A DNA stretch of 64,000 nt from Sphingobium sp. 15-1 (GTDB lineage: Bacteria > Pseudomonadota > Alphaproteobacteria > Sphingomonadales > Sphingomonadaceae), in assembly GCF_013375535.1 (NCBI RefSeq), contig NZ_JABXJG010000002.1:434001-498000 (forward strand), in the 5' to 3' direction. This document shows, in pieces, positions 62,449 through 64,000 of this stretch; within the stretch, counting starts at the first letter, position 1; every line of letters begins with the position of its first letter. The position numbers and the translations under genes are program-made. The notes below the pieces were generated by a model. It searched no databases, was not told where the DNA came from, and was given only the letters and a program-made list of their open reading frames with translations.

Positions 62449-63732
62449 TCAATCCGTACTATTTTTGTCGAACGCCCAATTTCCTGCGATGATGTCGTTC
62501 AGCGCGAAGGCGAATTCGCGGCGGGCGGCGGCCAGATCCTCGATCCGCGACCCGGTCGCCAGAATGCGGGTGAGCTTGCCGAGGAAGAGCGCCTGCGCCA
62601 GCAGAGGATCGAACGGATTAAGCTCCTGCTTCCAGCGGCCCAGCACATTTCTCCATGAAATATGCTGGTCGGCGGTGACTTCCCAGACCATGGCCCTGAT
62701 GAGCGGTTCCTGATCGGCCCGAAGCCAGATGGAATAATTGGCCACGCAATCGCTGGAATATTCGGTGACCTCGCGAAGAAACACGGTCGCCGTCCGGTCG
62801 ATAAGATGCTCGAAGTCCGCGTCGCTGCCGCCGAACTCCGACAGGCCCCGCCGATAGCGCTCCTTGGACCGTTGGAACAGCGTCCGCTGCGCATTGACCA
62901 GCAGATCGGGCACCGAATCGAAATAATAGAATGCCGCCGCCTTGGAGAGATTGGCGCTCTCCGCGACGGTGCGGCGATTGACCGCCCCCGGCCCCTCGGC
63001 CTTCAAAATGTCGATGGTCGCGGACAGGATCTTGTCCCGTGTGGCCGCGGCTTTCGCGCCGGTCCGCGCCGGGCCCGCGCTATCCTTGCCCGGAACCGCC
63101 GGACGAAAGTCGAGCAGGTCATGGCCAGCGATGATCTTGCCGATCTGCCGGTCGTCGAGACCGAGACCCACGACCAGCAGGAGCAGGCCGATCAGCGCGT
63201 CCGTGGCGACGATCGCCCGTTCGGCAGGCCGGTCCACGCCGCAGGTCGCGATGATGTCCTCCCAGACCGCGACCAGCCGCCCGAACCAATTGCGAGTCAT
63301 GTCGAGATTGGCCGGGTGACGGGGCATGTCCAACATGATCTCGCCCCAACAGGTGGCGCGCAGCCGTGCCCTGCCTGCGGTGTTCTGCATCAGGTCGATG
63401 AAGAAATCGAAGAAGGCGCCGCGCGATCCGCCCTGCTTGCGGAACCGTTCGCGCGCACGCGCGAAAGACCGGTCATAGCCCTCCAGCACAGCCTGGGTCG
63501 CGGCGCGGATGATGTCGGCCTTGCTCTCGAAATGATAGGTCGTCGCCGCGAGCGGAACGCCGGCCTGCCCGGCCACGAGCCGATGGGTGAGCCCGGCTAT
63601 GCCGTGCGAGGCGATTACCTCGCTGGCTGCCTCGCTGATCGCCCGGCACCGGTCCTGGGCGCGAACCTGCCTGGCGCGCGTCGCGGCCGGCCTTGCTCCA
63701 TCCTCCAGAATCGCGGCCTTCCGCCTCGCCAA
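62449..63732 (-). CDS. Tandem TetR-TetR regulator (two DNA-binding domains in one protein)
   Basis: 427-residue single open frame with two TetR N-terminal domains. The first is at about residues 31-77 (AISEAASEVIASHGIAGLTH, LAATTYHFESKADIIRAAT) and the second at 231-280 (TRDKILSATIDILKAEGPGA, LSKAAAFYYFDSVPDLLVN), joined by a Pro/Ala/Lys-rich linker near 210-230. Each is followed by its own ligand-binding half. Start is TTG at 63732 with GGAGG seven bases upstream. It lies at the head of the catabolic cluster and divergent from the gene at 63918, so it probably controls both. Confidence 0.87.
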   Translation of the reverse strand: MARRKAAILEDGARPAATRARQVRAQDRCRAISEAASEVIASHGIAGLTHRLVAGQAGVPLAATTYHFESKADIIRAATQAVLEGYDRSFARARERFRKQGGSRGAFFDFFIDLMQNTAGRARLRATCWGEIMLDMPRHPANLDMTRNWFGRLVAVWEDIIATCGVDRPAERAIVATDALIGLLLLVVGLGLDDRQIGKIIAGHDLLDFRPAVPGKDSAGPARTGAKAAATRDKILSATIDILKAEGPGAVNRRTVAESANLSKAAAFYYFDSVPDLLVNAQRTLFQRSKERYRRGLSEFGGSDADFEHLIDRTATVFLREVTEYSSDCVANYSIWLRADQEPLIRAMVWEVTADQHISWRNVLGRWKQELNPFDPLLAQALFLGKLTRILATGSRIEDLAAARREFAFALNDIIAGNWAFDKNSTD

Positions 63733-63829
63733 CGCATTCCTCCCGATTTTCGACGATCACGGCGCGTCCAGCGCTCGCCGCCGTCGAACGGCCACCCCCG
63801 ACCTTACCGCGAAGTGCCTTAAAGCCCCG

Positions 63830-63859
63830 TTGACTGTCAATATATTTTTATTCTATTGT
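63830..63859 (+). promoter_or_regulatory. Candidate promoter for the gene at 63918
   Basis: TTGACT (63830-63835) and TATTGT (63854-63859) are spaced by 18 bases in an AT-rich part of the 185-base gap 63733-63917. No other gene is seen in the gap. Confidence 0.4.
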
Positions 63860-63917
63860 ACCATTTAACAGGTGGCGATGCGCGAATCGCGAACCACAGC
63901 CGATGGAGAGGTCTTCC

Positions 63918-64000
63918 ATGCATGCTGCAACGGCAAATCAGAGCGCGCCGGCCGAGTTTCCGCGCAATTGGTTCGAGCGGACGGCGACCGCACCGGGCCC
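63918..64000 (+). CDS. Start of an unidentified gene (partial)
   Basis: An ATG with GGAGAGG eight bases upstream opens a frame of 27 codons (MHAATANQSAPAEFPRNWFE onward) to the window edge. No family can be assigned from so short a piece. It is divergent from the TetR-TetR gene and probably regulated by it. Confidence 0.55.
   Translation, partial: MHAATANQSAPAEFPRNWFERTATAPG

Overview
The window is a GC-rich chromosomal stretch that looks like a sphingomonad (Sphingobium/Sphingomonas-type alphaproteobacterium). This is inferred from the four TonB-dependent receptors, one of them with the Xanthomonas/Caulobacter-type C-terminus, from the fds-type formate dehydrogenase, and from a family of small palindromic repeats built on GCTCCTGCGAAGGCAGGAGC. 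No rRNA, tRNA, CRISPR array, phage gene or intact transposase was seen.

Layout. (1) 1-5684, minus: NAD-dependent molybdenum formate dehydrogenase operon fdsG-fdsB-fdsA-fdsD-fdhD, coupled by ATGA-type overlaps; fdhD runs off the left edge from a TTG start. A 10-bp-arm palindrome precedes fdsG. (2) 5772-9395, minus: homogentisate pathway hmgA-fahA-maiA plus a small Rieske protein, all four coupled by ATGA overlaps, with a divergent MarR regulator and two matching operators around a good sigma-70-type promoter. (3) 10110-18472: a LysR gene, then a TetR gene and an RND tripartite efflux operon (adaptor, pump, outer-membrane channel). The efflux operon starts with a small unknown gene and a leader that has a mini-ORF and tandem hairpins. 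(4) 18525-25987, minus: a pectin/rhamnogalacturonan module (TonB receptor, DUF6250 protein, PL26-like exolyase, exported oligogalacturonate lyase). (5) 26236-40525: a divergent cluster that looks like organosulfur scavenging. The left arm holds a TauD-family dioxygenase, a lone SsuA-like binding protein and a TonB receptor. The right arm holds a flavin monooxygenase, TonB receptor, exported flavin amine oxidase, exported RidA, second flavin monooxygenase, and an AsfA/AsfB-like flavoprotein-ferredoxin pair. (6) 40526-45825: a scarred region with a 228-bp MITE-like element, a peroxiredoxin, two 5'-truncated genes fused head to head (amidohydrolase and ferredoxin reductase), a LysR gene and an AlkD-like repair protein. 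(7) 45862-63732, minus: a catabolic cluster of beta-oxidation character (two SDRs, acetoacetyl-CoA synthetase, alpha/beta hydrolase, thiolase, FadB-like enzyme, two adjacent acyl-CoA dehydrogenases, DUF2855 protein, acyl-CoA ligase, TonB receptor, nitronate monooxygenase-like flavoprotein), ending in an unusual tandem TetR-TetR regulator. A divergent gene begins at 63918 and leaves the window.

How the parts work together. Regions 2, 4, 5 and 7 are each self-contained scavenging or catabolic units, and regions 4, 5 and 7 carry their own outer-membrane receptor. The most distinctive points are the predicted periplasmic amine oxidase + RidA pair inside the sulfur cluster, the efflux-operon leader, the fused double TetR regulator with its uncharacterised acyl-CoA pathway, and the head-to-head truncation scar near 42.41 kb. 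All functions are inferred from sequence motifs and gene context; no database search was run.
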